Of a DNA stretch of 64,000 nt, positions 37,908-47,889 are shown piece after piece. Source of the DNA: Maricaulis sp. (GTDB lineage: Bacteria > Pseudomonadota > Alphaproteobacteria > Caulobacterales > Maricaulaceae); the NCBI RefSeq assembly GCF_017643475.1, contig NZ_JAEPNI010000002.1:620001-684000 (forward strand), read 5' to 3'. A model generated the notes under the pieces. It did no database searches. It was not told where the DNA came from and saw only the letters and a program-made list of their open reading frames with translations. Positions within the stretch are counted from its first letter, which is position 1, and every line of letters begins with the position of its first letter. A program made the translations under genes and the position numbers.

Positions 37908-38894
37908 ATGATCACACGCGAAATCGGACATACGGGAATTTTTGTGAACTCCATCGGACTGGGCTGTATGGGCCTGTCGGAGTTCTATGGGCCGGCCACG
38001 GAGAAGAGTGAGGCCATCGGCCTGTTGCACAAGGCGATCGATCTGGGCGTGAACCATTTCGACACCGCGGAAATGTACGGCATGGGCGCCAATGAAGCCC
38101 TCTTGGGCGAAGCCTTTGCGGGACGGCGCGACAAGGTGGTGATCGCCACCAAGTTCGGACCCTTGCGCGACAAGTCGACAGGCGAGTTTGTTGGCATTGA
38201 CGGCTCGGAGGCCAATGCCCGCCGCGCCGTTGAAGAGTCGCTGAGCCTGCTCAAGACGGACTATATCGACCTGTATTACATGCACCGCATGGATCAGAGC
38301 CGCCCGATCGAGGAAACGGTCGGGGCGATGGCCAAGCTGGTCGAGGAAGGCAAGGTCCGCGCGATCGGCCTGTCGGAAGCCTCTGCCGAGACACTCAAAC
38401 GCGCCAATGCCGTCCACCCGATTGCAGCCCTGCAGTCGGAATACTCCATCTTCTCGCGCGACATTGAAGCCGAGCAGTTTCCCGTGCTGGAAGAGACCGG
38501 CGGGTCACTGGTCGCCTATTCCCCGCTGGGCCGTGGCATGCTGACCGGTCGTTTCACCGCCGAGAACCGACCGGCTGATTTCCGCTCTGCAGCCTACCAG
38601 CCGCGTTTTGCCGACGGGGCGTTTGAAGCCAATCTCGCCCTGGTGGAAGAGATCAAGGCAATCGCCGAAAGTCTCAAGGTGGAGGCCGCCCAGATCGCCC
38701 TGCGCTGGGTGCTCAATCGCGGTGAGAACATCCTCACGATTCCGGGCACGACCAAGCTGGCCAATCTCCAGGTCAATCTGGGCGCAGCAGATGTCGAGTT
38801 GAACGAGGACCGGATGGCGTCCCTCAATGCGCTCGCCGACAAGGTCCAGGGAGCGCGATACAACGAACAGGGCATGGCCTCGATCGACGGGTAA
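37908..38894 (+). CDS. Aldo/keto reductase
   Basis: 328 residues from the ATG at 37908, with GGGG ten bases upstream. AKR fold, AKR13-like: GLGCMGLSEFYGPATE, catalytic Asp and Tyr in NHFDTAEMYG, Lys in VVIATKFGPLRD, His in YYMHRMDQS, and the NADPH-binding C-terminal block ILTIPGTTKLANLQVNLGA. It reduces carbonyls using NADPH; natural substrate unknown. Two palindromic operators precede it, so expression is probably inducible. The LysR gene downstream is separated by a hairpin at 38910-38942 without a T-run. Confidence 0.92.
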   Translation: MITREIGHTGIFVNSIGLGCMGLSEFYGPATEKSEAIGLLHKAIDLGVNHFDTAEMYGMGANEALLGEAFAGRRDKVVIATKFGPLRDKSTGEFVGIDGSEANARRAVEESLSLLKTDYIDLYYMHRMDQSRPIEETVGAMAKLVEEGKVRAIGLSEASAETLKRANAVHPIAALQSEYSIFSRDIEAEQFPVLEETGGSLVAYSPLGRGMLTGRFTAENRPADFRSAAYQPRFADGAFEANLALVEEIKAIAESLKVEAAQIALRWVLNRGENILTIPGTTKLANLQVNLGAADVELNEDRMASLNALADKVQGARYNEQGMASIDG

Positions 38895-38909
38895 CCCGTA
38901 GTCACGGAT

Positions 38910-38942
38910 GGCCGCTTCGGACTTTTACAGTCCGGGGCGGCC
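38910..38942 (+). terminator. Hairpin after the aldo/keto reductase gene, possible terminator
   Basis: Two stacked stems, GGCCGC/GCGGCC outside and CGGACT/AGTCCG inside, around TTTAC. The T-run is missing, so it may be a weak or Rho-assisted terminator. Confidence 0.4.
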
Positions 38943-39014
38943 GCCCAGCTCGCGCTTTGTACTGAATAGTTTATGGTGCGGTCTCATCTTGAGTCGTGGC
39001 TGGAGACCGCGCCC

Positions 39015-39908
39015 ATGGATTGGGACAAGCTGAAAACCTTTCACGCCGCCGCACAGGCGGGTTCGCTGACCAAGGCGGCGGAGATGCTGGGTCTGTCCCA
39101 GTCCGCTGTCAGCCGCCAGATCGCGGCACTGGAAGACGATCTGGGCGTGACCCTGTTTCACCGCCATGCCCGCGGGCTGATCCCGACAGAGCCGGGAAAT
39201 GTGCTTTACGAAGCGGCTCACGACATTGCTGCCCAGGTGGCGATTGCGGAAGCGAAGGTTCACGACACACGCGACGAACCCTCCGGTGAGCTCAAGGTCA
39301 CCGCTCCGACGGCTCTGGGCGCCATGTGGCTGGCCCCGCGCCTGAGCGAGTTTCACGACGAGTTTCCCAATATCCACATCCGCCTGATGCTGGATGACCA
39401 TGAGCTGGATCTGGCCGGGCTTGAGGCCGAAGTCGGCATCCGCCCCTGGCCCTCGACCCAGAATGACCTGGTCCAGCGCAAGCTGATGAGCGCCAGCCAA
39501 CACCTCTATGCCAGTCCGGAATACCTCGCCCAGCGTGGCGAGCCGAAAACGCCGGACGATCTGGACGAACATTCCATCATCCAGTACGGCCCGCCGCAGA
39601 TGGCACCGATCCCGGGACTGGACTGGGCGGCACGCCTGGGCCGGGACGAAAACGAAAATCCGCGTCCCGCCGTGATCGAGGTCAATACGATCTATGGCGT
39701 GGCCAAGACGGTGCAATCCGGCATGGGCATTGCTGCTCTGCCGGACTATGTGGCGCGGGAAAATCCGAATCTCAAACGCGTCCTGCCGCAGATCGACGGA
39801 CCCGATTTCGAGATCTTCTTTGTCTATCCGAGCGAGCTACGCGGCTCCCGCCGCATCGCGTCCTTCCGCGACTTCCTGATCGAACAAGCCCGTCGCTGGG
39901 ACGCCTAG
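39015..39908 (+). CDS. LysR family transcriptional regulator
   Basis: 297 residues from the ATG at 39015, GGAG upstream. N-terminal winged helix-turn-helix: [40 protein letters not shown]. The effector domain follows from residue 90 ([20 protein letters not shown]). The subgroup with [20 protein letters not shown] resembles alphaproteobacterial regulators next to aldo/keto reductases or dehydrogenases, but I cannot name the effector. It follows the aldo/keto reductase gene on the same strand and could control it. Confidence 0.92.
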   Translation: MDWDKLKTFHAAAQAGSLTKAAEMLGLSQSAVSRQIAALEDDLGVTLFHRHARGLIPTEPGNVLYEAAHDIAAQVAIAEAKVHDTRDEPSGELKVTAPTALGAMWLAPRLSEFHDEFPNIHIRLMLDDHELDLAGLEAEVGIRPWPSTQNDLVQRKLMSASQHLYASPEYLAQRGEPKTPDDLDEHSIIQYGPPQMAPIPGLDWAARLGRDENENPRPAVIEVNTIYGVAKTVQSGMGIAALPDYVARENPNLKRVLPQIDGPDFEIFFVYPSELRGSRRIASFRDFLIEQARRWDA

Positions 39909-41290
39909 ACCAGGCGGCGTTTCTCGATCAACGCCTCAAGCAGGCCGATCACATCGGCTGATGCGGCTTCCATCGCTTCGGCAGCCTCTTCGGCAGCCTC
40001 GCGATCACCCTGTTCATGCAACTCGGCCGCCAGCTTGCCCTGGCGGTGGAATTCGGCGTGCGGCTCGATCAGTCGCTGGAAAAGCGGGTCGCCGACAAAG
40101 GCCGGATCCTGGACAGCGTCATACCATTTGCCGAGACGACATTCATGATGATCGGCCAGGTCGCAGGCCCGGATCGTATTGCGGCCGACAAACTTCTCCG
40201 AGAGGTTCTTCTTCCACAGGAAGTGATCCGACTTGGCGCGATGGAGGACATAGTCCCGCACATCACGCTGTTCCAGATCAGCGAAACTCTCATTGACGAT
40301 TTTCTCGGACGCAGCCACGGCCTCGATCACGGCTTCGGCACGTTCGGTTGCCCTGCGGGAGGCGGTCGCGACGCCTGAGACACCACGCGACAGCTCCTGG
40401 GCCGCTCCGGTCTGCTCACTCATAAGACGGGCGATCTCGGAAACCAGATTGGACGAGCTTTGCACCAAATCAACGCCGGAACGAACGCTCGCAGCCGCAT
40501 CATCACTGGCAGACTTGCCATCCTGGATCGCGGTCATGGAACCATGAACAGCATCAATAATGCCGGTGACCTCGCTTTGCAGATTGTCGATGCGTTCCCG
40601 GATATCCCCGGTCGCCTTCTCCGTCTGGCCAGACAGCGCTTTCACCTCCTCGGCAACAACCGAGAAGCCACGCCCCGCCTCGCCGGCTCGGGCCGCCTCG
40701 ATGGTGGCGTTCAGCGCCAGCAGATTCGTCTGGCCAGCAATCGCGGAGATCGTATCGACAATATTGGTGATCTGGGCAGACGCCGCTTCGAGCTGTTCGA
40801 CCCGGCCGACAATGCTGCCATAGGCCGTCTCGATGGATTCCATCTGTTCGGCGGAATTGGAGACCTGTTCCAGGCCATGGGACGTCGCTTGCACACAATC
40901 AGACAGATTGTCAGCAGCGGTACCGGTGAAGCTGGAGATCTGCTGGATCGACGCATTCAGCTCCTCGATAGCGGAGGACATTGACTGGGCCTGCTGGTCC
41001 ACATCTCGAATATCCCCCGTGGCACGCGACACAGAGGCCATGGCGTCACTGGCATGCATGGAGAAACCAACCGAGCGCTCCAGCGTTACCTGGTCACGCG
41101 ATTCCATTGATCCATAGAGACGCGCCAAAGCCCCCGCGAGCGCGTCCGGCAAATCAGGAAGTGCCGGCTTTTCCCCCTGGGCAATCCGGTCAAGTACAAT
41201 CGCCAGCTCGTCAATCCAGTCCGGCTGAACGGTGACCACCTCGGCGGATTCGGTCATCGCTGGCCGGGACGCGCGTTTGAGCAGCATCAT
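39905..41290 (-). CDS. Soluble methyl-accepting chemotaxis protein with C-terminal CZB domain
   Basis: 461 residues with no TM segment. The long helical signalling hairpin runs from about 80 to 320, with the highly conserved tip [20 protein letters not shown] near residues 184-203 and [13 protein letters not shown] after it. The C-terminal 120 residues form a chemoreceptor zinc-binding domain: [17 protein letters not shown], then [13 protein letters not shown] with the characteristic His and Cys. CZB domains bind zinc and have been linked to sensing of oxidants such as hypochlorous acid. A cytosolic receptor is therefore expected. The stop overlaps the convergent LysR gene by four bases. Confidence 0.92.
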   Translation of the reverse strand: MMLLKRASRPAMTESAEVVTVQPDWIDELAIVLDRIAQGEKPALPDLPDALAGALARLYGSMESRDQVTLERSVGFSMHASDAMASVSRATGDIRDVDQQAQSMSSAIEELNASIQQISSFTGTAADNLSDCVQATSHGLEQVSNSAEQMESIETAYGSIVGRVEQLEAASAQITNIVDTISAIAGQTNLLALNATIEAARAGEAGRGFSVVAEEVKALSGQTEKATGDIRERIDNLQSEVTGIIDAVHGSMTAIQDGKSASDDAAASVRSGVDLVQSSSNLVSEIARLMSEQTGAAQELSRGVSGVATASRRATERAEAVIEAVAASEKIVNESFADLEQRDVRDYVLHRAKSDHFLWKKNLSEKFVGRNTIRACDLADHHECRLGKWYDAVQDPAFVGDPLFQRLIEPHAEFHRQGKLAAELHEQGDREAAEEAAEAMEAASADVIGLLEALIEKRRLV

Positions 41291-41371
41291 CTGAATATCC
41301 GTATTCCTCTACCCCAGGCGTTCTCATCGCAATCTGACGGTTAAGAAAGGGTAAGAGTTCCCGTTTTGGGA

Positions 41372-41377
41372 TATAAT
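41372..41377 (+). promoter_or_regulatory. Perfect TATAAT box, candidate -10 of the small RNA
   Basis: TATAAT in AT-rich sequence 80 bases from the chemoreceptor start and 150 bases before the small-RNA hairpins. No good -35 hexamer is seen at 16-18 bases, so it is only a candidate; a transcript from here to the terminator would be about 230 bases. Confidence 0.3.
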
Positions 41378-41526
41378 CAAACCAGCTACACGCGCATGGG
41401 ATTTAGAACTTGATGCCGCATTTATGCATAGCAAGTCTGCGACATCATGTCTTCTGCCGCGACGCAGCATGGGGCATATATCTCCTCACAGACGCAGCGG
41501 CGAGCCCGCAGCCTCACCAAGTTGAC

Positions 41527-41610
41527 GCATACCGAACTCCTCCCCTTAATCGGTATGCTGTTTCTGGCGCCGGTCCTTTCTCCTCCCCTTTTTGGACCGG
41601 CGCCTTTTTC
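41527..41610 (+). ncRNA. Probable cuckoo-type small RNA with two anti-Shine-Dalgarno loops
   Basis: Two consecutive hairpins. The first, GCATACCGA / TCGGTATGC (41527-41558), has a 14-base loop containing CTCCTCCCC at 41537-41545. The second, GGCGCCGGTCC / GGACCGGCGCC (41566-41604), followed by TTTTTC, is a textbook terminator and its loop holds the same nine bases at 41580-41588. Identical CCTCC-type loops on tandem hairpins, ending in a terminator, are the definition of the alphaproteobacterial cuckoo RNA family (CcsR RNAs of Rhodobacter), stress-induced Hfq-dependent regulators; here the core is CTCCTCCCC. No DUF1127 gene, the common upstream companion, is present. It lies between the minus-strand chemoreceptor and dps genes. 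The 5' end is not defined. Confidence 0.7.
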
Positions 41611-41629
41611 TTTGCCTAACTCACGAACA

Positions 41630-41660
41630 AAACCCGGCCGCTCTGGCCGGGTTCTTTTTT
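41630..41660. terminator. Bidirectional terminator between the small RNA and dps
   Basis: Stem AACCCGGCC / GGCCGGGTT around GCTCT, with A-run before and CTTTTTT after. It ends dps transcription on the minus strand and backs up the small RNA terminator on the plus strand. Confidence 0.8.
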
Positions 41661-41682
41661 GCTCTGAATTAGATGTGGAAAA

Positions 41683-42150
41683 CTAACCCAGCGTCGAGCG
41701 CAACATCCAGGCGGTTTTTTCGTGAGCGGTCAGGCGCGGGGTGAGCACGTCCGCCGTGGCTTCATCGCCGTGCTCGCCCGCCAGTTCCAGCGCCTTGCGG
41801 ATGGTGGCGACGACAACTTCATGGCCCTTGAGCAGGTCGGCGACCATTTCATCGGCACTGCTGGCACCGGCGTCAGCGTCGAGACTGGCAGCCTCATTCA
41901 TGGCGCCATAGGAGTTGGGTGCCGCAACGCCCAGCGCTCGGATCCGCTCGGCGATTTCGTCCGTCGCAGTCCACATCTCGTTATACTGCAGTTCGAACAG
42001 CGCATGCAGGTCGTGAAACCGCGGTCCGGTGACATTCCAGTGATAGACATGCGTCTTGAAATAGAGCGCATAGGTGTCCGCCAGCACTGCGGTGACAGCC
42101 TTCGCCATTTCCTGACGCTGGTTCTCGCTCAGACCCATATTGAAGCTCAT
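41683..42150 (-). CDS. dps: Dps family DNA-protecting ferritin-like protein
   Basis: 155 residues. Ferritin-like four-helix protein with the inter-subunit ferroxidase site: YHWNVTGPRFHDLHALFELQ (two His plus downstream acidic residues DLHALFE) near residues 36-55. The remainder (NEMWTATDEIAERIRALG) is the usual helix. Dps oxidises iron with hydrogen peroxide and coats DNA under starvation or oxidative stress. It has a palindromic site upstream at 42226-42241 and its own terminator. Confidence 0.95.
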   Translation of the reverse strand: MSFNMGLSENQRQEMAKAVTAVLADTYALYFKTHVYHWNVTGPRFHDLHALFELQYNEMWTATDEIAERIRALGVAAPNSYGAMNEAASLDADAGASSADEMVADLLKGHEVVVATIRKALELAGEHGDEATADVLTPRLTAHEKTAWMLRSTLG

Positions 42151-42225
42151 TTCGCTCTCCCTGTTTCAAATGCAGCGCTTGCTGCGTTGAAGAGAGTTAT
42201 GGCGGAACGCGTTCAATAGATCCAA

Positions 42226-42241
42226 TTAGTAATAACTAATC
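42226..42241. promoter_or_regulatory. Inverted repeat upstream of dps
   Basis: ATTAGT-AATA-ACTAAT, six-base perfect arms, 76-91 bases before the dps ATG and just outside the end of the aminotransferase gene. It does not match an OxyR or Fur consensus I recognise. Confidence 0.4.
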
Positions 42242-42262
42242 GAGCAATCAAATATTCCAATA

Positions 42263-43549
<1,287 letters not shown>

Positions 43550-43651
43550 TCACAATCACTGGAACGAACCACCCTTGCAAAATTGCAAGACCATCCCGAC
43601 CTGTCCGCCAACGCCCCACGGGGCGCCGCACAAAAACAGGACATCCTCCCG

Positions 43652-44221
43652 ATGACTGACTTCACGCTGCACACACCCGAAAGCGCCCCGGAAGGGTCGC
43701 AGCCCTTTCTTGAGAACTCTCTCAACGGATTTGGCTTCATCCCCAACCTTCATGCTGTGATGGCTGAATCACCGGCGACGCTGGAGGCTTACCAAACAAT
43801 CGGAGGACTGTTTTCTCGATCCAGCCTGAACGCTGTCGAGCAGAATGTGGTATGGCTGACCATCAATGTGGAGCACAATTGCCACTACTGCGTACCGGCC
43901 CATACCGGCATCGCCCATATGCAAAATGTTCCGGAAGACGTGATCAGCGCGCTGCGCGAAAACCGCGAACTACCCGACGCCAAACTCGAAGCCTTGCGCC
44001 AGTTCACCCTGTCAAGCCTGCGCAATCGGGGTGTTGTCGAGAAGGCCGAGGTCGAGGTCTTTCTGGCAGCGGGTTATACCCGGGCCAATCTTCTCGATGT
44101 CGTTCTGGGTCTCTCGCACAAGGTTTTGTCGAACTATGTGAACCATTTCGCGGACACGCCGGTGGATGAACGTTTCCAGCAATTCGACTGGACACCGCGC
44201 GAACCCGTCGCGGCCGAATAG
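43652..44221 (+). CDS. Carboxymuconolactone decarboxylase (AhpD-like) family protein
   Basis: 189 residues from the ATG at 43652; a very long open frame continues upstream into the aminotransferase but is antisense to it. AhpD-type redox motif with two Cys and a His: TINVEHNCHYCVPAHTGIAH near residue 70. This all-helical family reduces partner peroxiredoxins or acts as a small alkylhydroperoxidase. It is divergent from aatA and followed by a strong terminator. Confidence 0.88.
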   Translation: MTDFTLHTPESAPEGSQPFLENSLNGFGFIPNLHAVMAESPATLEAYQTIGGLFSRSSLNAVEQNVVWLTINVEHNCHYCVPAHTGIAHMQNVPEDVISALRENRELPDAKLEALRQFTLSSLRNRGVVEKAEVEVFLAAGYTRANLLDVVLGLSHKVLSNYVNHFADTPVDERFQQFDWTPREPVAAE

Positions 44222-44228
44222 GATAATC

Positions 44229-44254
44229 GGGGGAGGCAGCACCCTCCCCCTTTT
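44229..44254 (+). terminator. Rho-independent terminator after the AhpD-like gene
   Basis: Eight-base-pair stem GGGGGAGG / CCTCCCCC with a CAGCAC loop followed by TTTT. The convergent serine hydrolase ends at 44257; the A-poor reverse side makes it a plus-strand terminator. Confidence 0.8.
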
Positions 44255-44256
44255 CC

Positions 44257-45771
44257 TTACTCGTTTCGCCAATAATGCGAGCTCGCATTGGCGATGTGAA
44301 AACTCATCGAATTCACCTCGCGTGTCGCATCGCGGTGGAATTCCAGCTCCGCAACACCCTCACGCATGCCCAGCCCATCGATCACAAAGCGAGTTGGGGA
44401 TACCGGCACAAGCGGAATATTGATGTCTCCGCCGGCCGCACCGGCAAAGAGTTGACCATCAACCAGCGCCACTTCCAGCTCCATGGCGAAAATCCCGCTG
44501 ACCATCTGCTGGCGGTGATCCAGCGGCACGCGGTCATCGACGACATAACGACCGGTCATCGCCTCCAGCATCTCAACAGGCACATCGATCTGCGGATATC
44601 GGATGGCTGAATTGATCTGCCAGCCCATCGTATCAGCGACCGCATTGCGGATCTCCATGTGCAGGCCATTGCCCCGGGCCCCATTGGTCAGCACGACCAG
44701 CCCGTCACCCGTCGCCAGATGCCCCTCCACCCAGCTCTGATAGGAGTTGTTCGCGCCGGCATGGTGGAAGAAGTACTGGTCGCCTGCATGTTCGATCCGG
44801 GGCCCGAGCCCATGCTGGGTCCGCGCGACGCGCGACATCATGTCGACCGCCGTGGCGTGTTCCAGATACTCACCGTCGCCGCGATACGCATCGATCAGGG
44901 CCTCGACCAGGAGCCCCATATCGCTGGCGCTGACCCACAGGCCTGACGCCGCCATTTCCGGCATGGTCTCATAGCCGCGCGGTAGTGCTGCCGGCTGGCC
45001 GTCACGGTCATGCGCACGGGCGATATTGCCATGCGAGGCAGGAAGCGGATTGGCAAAGCTGGACCGGCTCATGCCAAGCGGTTCAAACAGGTGTGTCTCG
45101 GCCGCACTTTCAAACGCAGTGCCCGTCTGATCCGTAATAATCAGCTGGGCCAGGGTAAAACCACCCCCGGAATAGCGATAGGTCGAGCCCGGCTCAAAGG
45201 TCAGTTCCAGGGCTCCGTGGCGCGCTGGTGGCTCCCCGTTCAGCGTCTGATAGACGCTCGGCAACTCCTCGCCCGGCTGGAAATCCGGGAAACCGTGGAT
45301 ATTGAAACCCGCCGTGTGCGAGAGAATGGTACGCAGGGTCACTGCCTGGTTGTCGAACGCGCTCTGTGGCAGTTCCCAGCTCCTCAGCTGGCCCGACACG
45401 GGCGCATTGATGTCCAGAAGACCGGCATCATGCAGGCGCAGGGTCAGGGCCGAGGTCGCGATCTTGCTGACAGAGCCGGCCGAGAAGACCGTGTGTTCGT
45501 CCACGGGCTCGCTGCCGCCCGTCTGCAGCACACCGAAACCCTGCGCATAAACGACCTCGCCATCTGCCAGGACGGCCACCGCGACGCCGGGCACATTGTA
45601 GTGCTGCATACGCTCGGCCAGGCTGTAGCGGGTTCCACCCTCGCCCACATGGAAACGGGGGCGCAATTGCGAGGTGAAGTCGGACGGGCTCTGGGCCCAG
45701 GTTGCCGGTGAGAGCAGGCAAGCCGCTCCCGCCAGCGCGGACAGGCATGCCCGCGCAGTGATCGTGTTCAT
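44257..45771 (-). CDS. Secreted serine hydrolase, beta-lactamase/PBP-like, third gene of a BlaI/BlaR-type operon
   Basis: 504 residues with a signal peptide (MNTITARACLSALAGAACLL, cut after TWAQ). Catalytic SxxK in FSAGSVSKIATSALTLRLHD near residue 100; Tyr motif YRYSGGGFTLAQ near 200; HAGANNSYQSW near 330 replaces the KTG element. A C-terminal domain of about 120 residues (ITGRYVVDD-like onward) resembles the DUF3471-type lipocalin-like tail of such enzymes. It belongs to the broad class C/EstB group, so true beta-lactam activity is not implied. It follows the M56-ankyrin gene by 26 bases and is probably under BlaI control. Confidence 0.85.
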   Translation of the reverse strand: MNTITARACLSALAGAACLLSPATWAQSPSDFTSQLRPRFHVGEGGTRYSLAERMQHYNVPGVAVAVLADGEVVYAQGFGVLQTGGSEPVDEHTVFSAGSVSKIATSALTLRLHDAGLLDINAPVSGQLRSWELPQSAFDNQAVTLRTILSHTAGFNIHGFPDFQPGEELPSVYQTLNGEPPARHGALELTFEPGSTYRYSGGGFTLAQLIITDQTGTAFESAAETHLFEPLGMSRSSFANPLPASHGNIARAHDRDGQPAALPRGYETMPEMAASGLWVSASDMGLLVEALIDAYRGDGEYLEHATAVDMMSRVARTQHGLGPRIEHAGDQYFFHHAGANNSYQSWVEGHLATGDGLVVLTNGARGNGLHMEIRNAVADTMGWQINSAIRYPQIDVPVEMLEAMTGRYVVDDRVPLDHRQQMVSGIFAMELEVALVDGQLFAGAAGGDINIPLVPVSPTRFVIDGLGMREGVAELEFHRDATREVNSMSFHIANASSHYWRNE

Positions 45772-45797
45772 TGTAGAAGTCCCTCTAGTCTATCAGC

Positions 45798-47435
45798 CTA
45801 CTCAGCAGGCGGCTGATGTTGCGCCCCCCGGCGCGTCAACCAGTCTTCCATGTCGCCATGTCCCATGCGGCGCGCTTCGCTCACCGGCGAGCGGTATTCT
45901 TCCTGTCCTTGACGGTTGGGCGAGCGCACAGTCAGGGAGATGTCGGCACCGGCCTCGACCAGCAGTTCCGCCATGCGCACATCGCCTTTCTGGGCAGCGG
46001 CAACCATCGGCGTCTCGTCACCCCAGACATAGGCATCAACCTCGGCGCCCGCCTCCAGCAGGAATTCAACCATGTTGCGGTCACCCGCCTGGACGGCGGC
46101 GATCAGCGGATTGCCGTCCCCCTCGACACCCGCATCCAGGGAGGCACCGCTGGAAAGCATCAGCTGCAGCATTTCCAGCTGGCCATTGCGGGCTGCCGCA
46201 ATCATCGGCGAACCATCACCGCTGACGGGCAGGTTCGGATCGGCTCCGTACTGCATCAACAGGTCGAAAACATCGCGACGTCCGGCTCGGATGGCAGCAA
46301 ACAGCGGCGCGCCATCACCAATGGACACCTCGTTCGGATCAGCGCCAGCCTCGAGCATGGCACGGACCTCGCTGATCCGGCCACGGGCTGCGGCGTGGAA
46401 AAGCGGCGAAACGTCTTCAACATCATAGGACACTTCCCAGCGCTCGCTTCCGACAGCAGCGCCAACCTTGGGCGTGGCAATGAAAGCGACAGCGGCGACG
46501 GCAGGCAGGATAAGGGCGATACGCATGACGGGGGTCCTTTGGGTTTTCAGATCAATGGAGGAAAGGTGATGAACACGACTGGCCAGCGCGGTGCGGCTGG
46601 AGCCGGCAGCGAGGGCAAGCGAGGGGTGCGCCAGCTGACGCTGGGCGGTGTCCAGAAGGGCATGGGCAAGCTGGATCGGTTCACCGGTGACACGGGCGGC
46701 GACCTCATCGCACAGCGCTTCACGGCTTCGGCTCAACATCCGCTGGAGTGCATAAAGCGGCACCACCCAGCAGAACACAGCGGTGATGAAGCGCAGACCC
46801 AGCACGGTCCAGGCATCACCCCGCGTTAGATGGGCGATCTCATGTTCCAGGATCGGGCGCGCAGACCCGTCCAGTTTGAAGTCTGCAGGCAGATATATCG
46901 CCGGGCGCAGATAGCCCGCCATCAATGGCGACGGCACGCGGTCGGACCGACGGATCTCGACCGGGCGAGACAGGTACAAACCGCACGGCAGGGCCGTGCG
47001 TTTACTGCGATGACGCAGCAGCGACAGCGCCCCCAGGTCCAGGCACAGGCGCAGCAACATCAAGGCGCTGCCGGTCATCCACGCCACAAAGGACAGCGAG
47101 GCCCAGGGCAATTGCACGGGGATCAGGTCACCGACAGTCCGGGTCAGCGGATTCGGGGTCGAACCGGCCTCAGGTTTTGGTCCGGGCGCGGCGTCGGCCA
47201 CCGTGATGGCTTCGTTCACTCCGGTCGGCAGGAAGTCCACTTCCTGCACGGCGGGCCTTGGTTGCAGGGCCAGGGCAAAGACCAGCGGCACCACCAGAAG
47301 CGCAGCCAGCGTCAGATCATGACGTTCCCGCATCATGCCGCTTGGCGCAAACCGGTCAAATGCCCACAATGCGACCAACAGGAGGCAGGAAGCAATCAGC
47401 GCCACAAGGCCCGCATCGAACAAAGCCGGGTTCAT
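45798..47435 (-). CDS. BlaR1/MecR1-like M56 membrane protease with C-terminal ankyrin repeats
   Basis: 545 residues. N-terminal M56 part: helices near 5-25 and 40-58, a cytosolic/loop stretch, a further helix near 110-135, then the zinc-protease site LEHEIAHLTRGD (His198-Glu199, His202), with the distal acidic ligand expected near ALCDEVAAR. After a helix near 305-325, residues 340-535 form about five ankyrin repeats (each with a GADxxLPV-like turn), where BlaR1 carries its penicillin-binding sensor. Which face the repeats occupy depends on the helix count; by analogy, the periplasm. Its ATG overlaps the BlaI stop by four bases. The ligand is probably not a beta-lactam. Confidence 0.85.
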   Translation of the reverse strand: MNPALFDAGLVALIASCLLLVALWAFDRFAPSGMMRERHDLTLAALLVVPLVFALALQPRPAVQEVDFLPTGVNEAITVADAAPGPKPEAGSTPNPLTRTVGDLIPVQLPWASLSFVAWMTGSALMLLRLCLDLGALSLLRHRSKRTALPCGLYLSRPVEIRRSDRVPSPLMAGYLRPAIYLPADFKLDGSARPILEHEIAHLTRGDAWTVLGLRFITAVFCWVVPLYALQRMLSRSREALCDEVAARVTGEPIQLAHALLDTAQRQLAHPSLALAAGSSRTALASRVHHLSSIDLKTQRTPVMRIALILPAVAAVAFIATPKVGAAVGSERWEVSYDVEDVSPLFHAAARGRISEVRAMLEAGADPNEVSIGDGAPLFAAIRAGRRDVFDLLMQYGADPNLPVSGDGSPMIAAARNGQLEMLQLMLSSGASLDAGVEGDGNPLIAAVQAGDRNMVEFLLEAGAEVDAYVWGDETPMVAAAQKGDVRMAELLVEAGADISLTVRSPNRQGQEEYRSPVSEARRMGHGDMEDWLTRRGAQHQPPAE

Positions 47436-47821
47436 GACTTGTCTCCGTGTTTGGCGATCAGCTCGGCCCGCAGCGCCTCGATATCATCCAGGGTCAGCTG
47501 TTCCTCGGCGACAAGATGCTGGGCCAGCTCCCGCGGCGAACCACCAAACAGGGATTGCATCACTGTTCCGATCGCCTTGCGCTGGGCGCCTTCGCGGGAG
47601 AGTTTCGGGCGGAAGATGTGGGCGCGGCCATCCTTGCGGAAATCGACATATCCCTTGTCCGCCATGATCCGGACTGTGGTCAGCACCGTGGTGTAGGCGA
47701 GGCCGTATGTCGGCTCGAGCGCTTCGGTAAGCTGGCGAACACTCGCCTCCTTCATGGTCCAGAGCTGGTCCATGATGCGCTGCTCGGCCTCGGTCAGTTG
47801 GGGGGATGTCGGACGCGCCAT
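47432..47821 (-). CDS. BlaI/MecI/CopY family repressor
   Basis: 129 residues, winged helix-turn-helix at the N-terminus: LTEAEQRIMDQLWTMKEASV, TYGLAYTTVLTTVRIMADKG as recognition region and wing, then a C-terminal dimerisation helix bundle. In the classical system the M56 protein cleaves this repressor on sensing an inducer. Two TTAGT-type dyads upstream (47832-47844 and 47876-47889) are likely its own operators. It is the first gene of the three-gene unit. Confidence 0.92.
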   Translation of the reverse strand: MARPTSPQLTEAEQRIMDQLWTMKEASVRQLTEALEPTYGLAYTTVLTTVRIMADKGYVDFRKDGRAHIFRPKLSREGAQRKAIGTVMQSLFGGSPRELAQHLVAEEQLTLDDIEALRAELIAKHGDKS

Positions 47822-47831
47822 CTACGAATTC

Positions 47832-47889
47832 CTTAGTAACTGAGCCTAGGGATAAACGAGCGTAAAATCCATTCAACTAAATTTTTAGT
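47832..47889. promoter_or_regulatory. Two candidate BlaI operators
   Basis: CTTAGT-A-ACTGAG at 47832-47844 (one mismatch) and ACTAAA-TT-TTTAGT at 47876-47889 (perfect arms), sharing the ACTAA/TTAGT half-site. They lie 11 to 68 bases ahead of the BlaI start, where autoregulatory sites are expected, although the sequence is not the classical TACA-N-TGTA. Confidence 0.5.

Noticed and set aside
40460-40984. Plus-strand frame of 174 codons opposite the chemoreceptor
   Set aside because: Shadow of the conserved signalling-hairpin coding sequence.
41447-41686. 79-codon plus-strand frame across the small RNA
   Set aside because: It runs through two terminator stems and has no ribosome site or coding bias; the hairpins explain the sequence better.
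42226-42241. OxyR site ahead of dps
   Set aside because: The inverted repeat does not match the four-ATAG/CTAT spacing of OxyR operators; listed only as an unnamed dyad.
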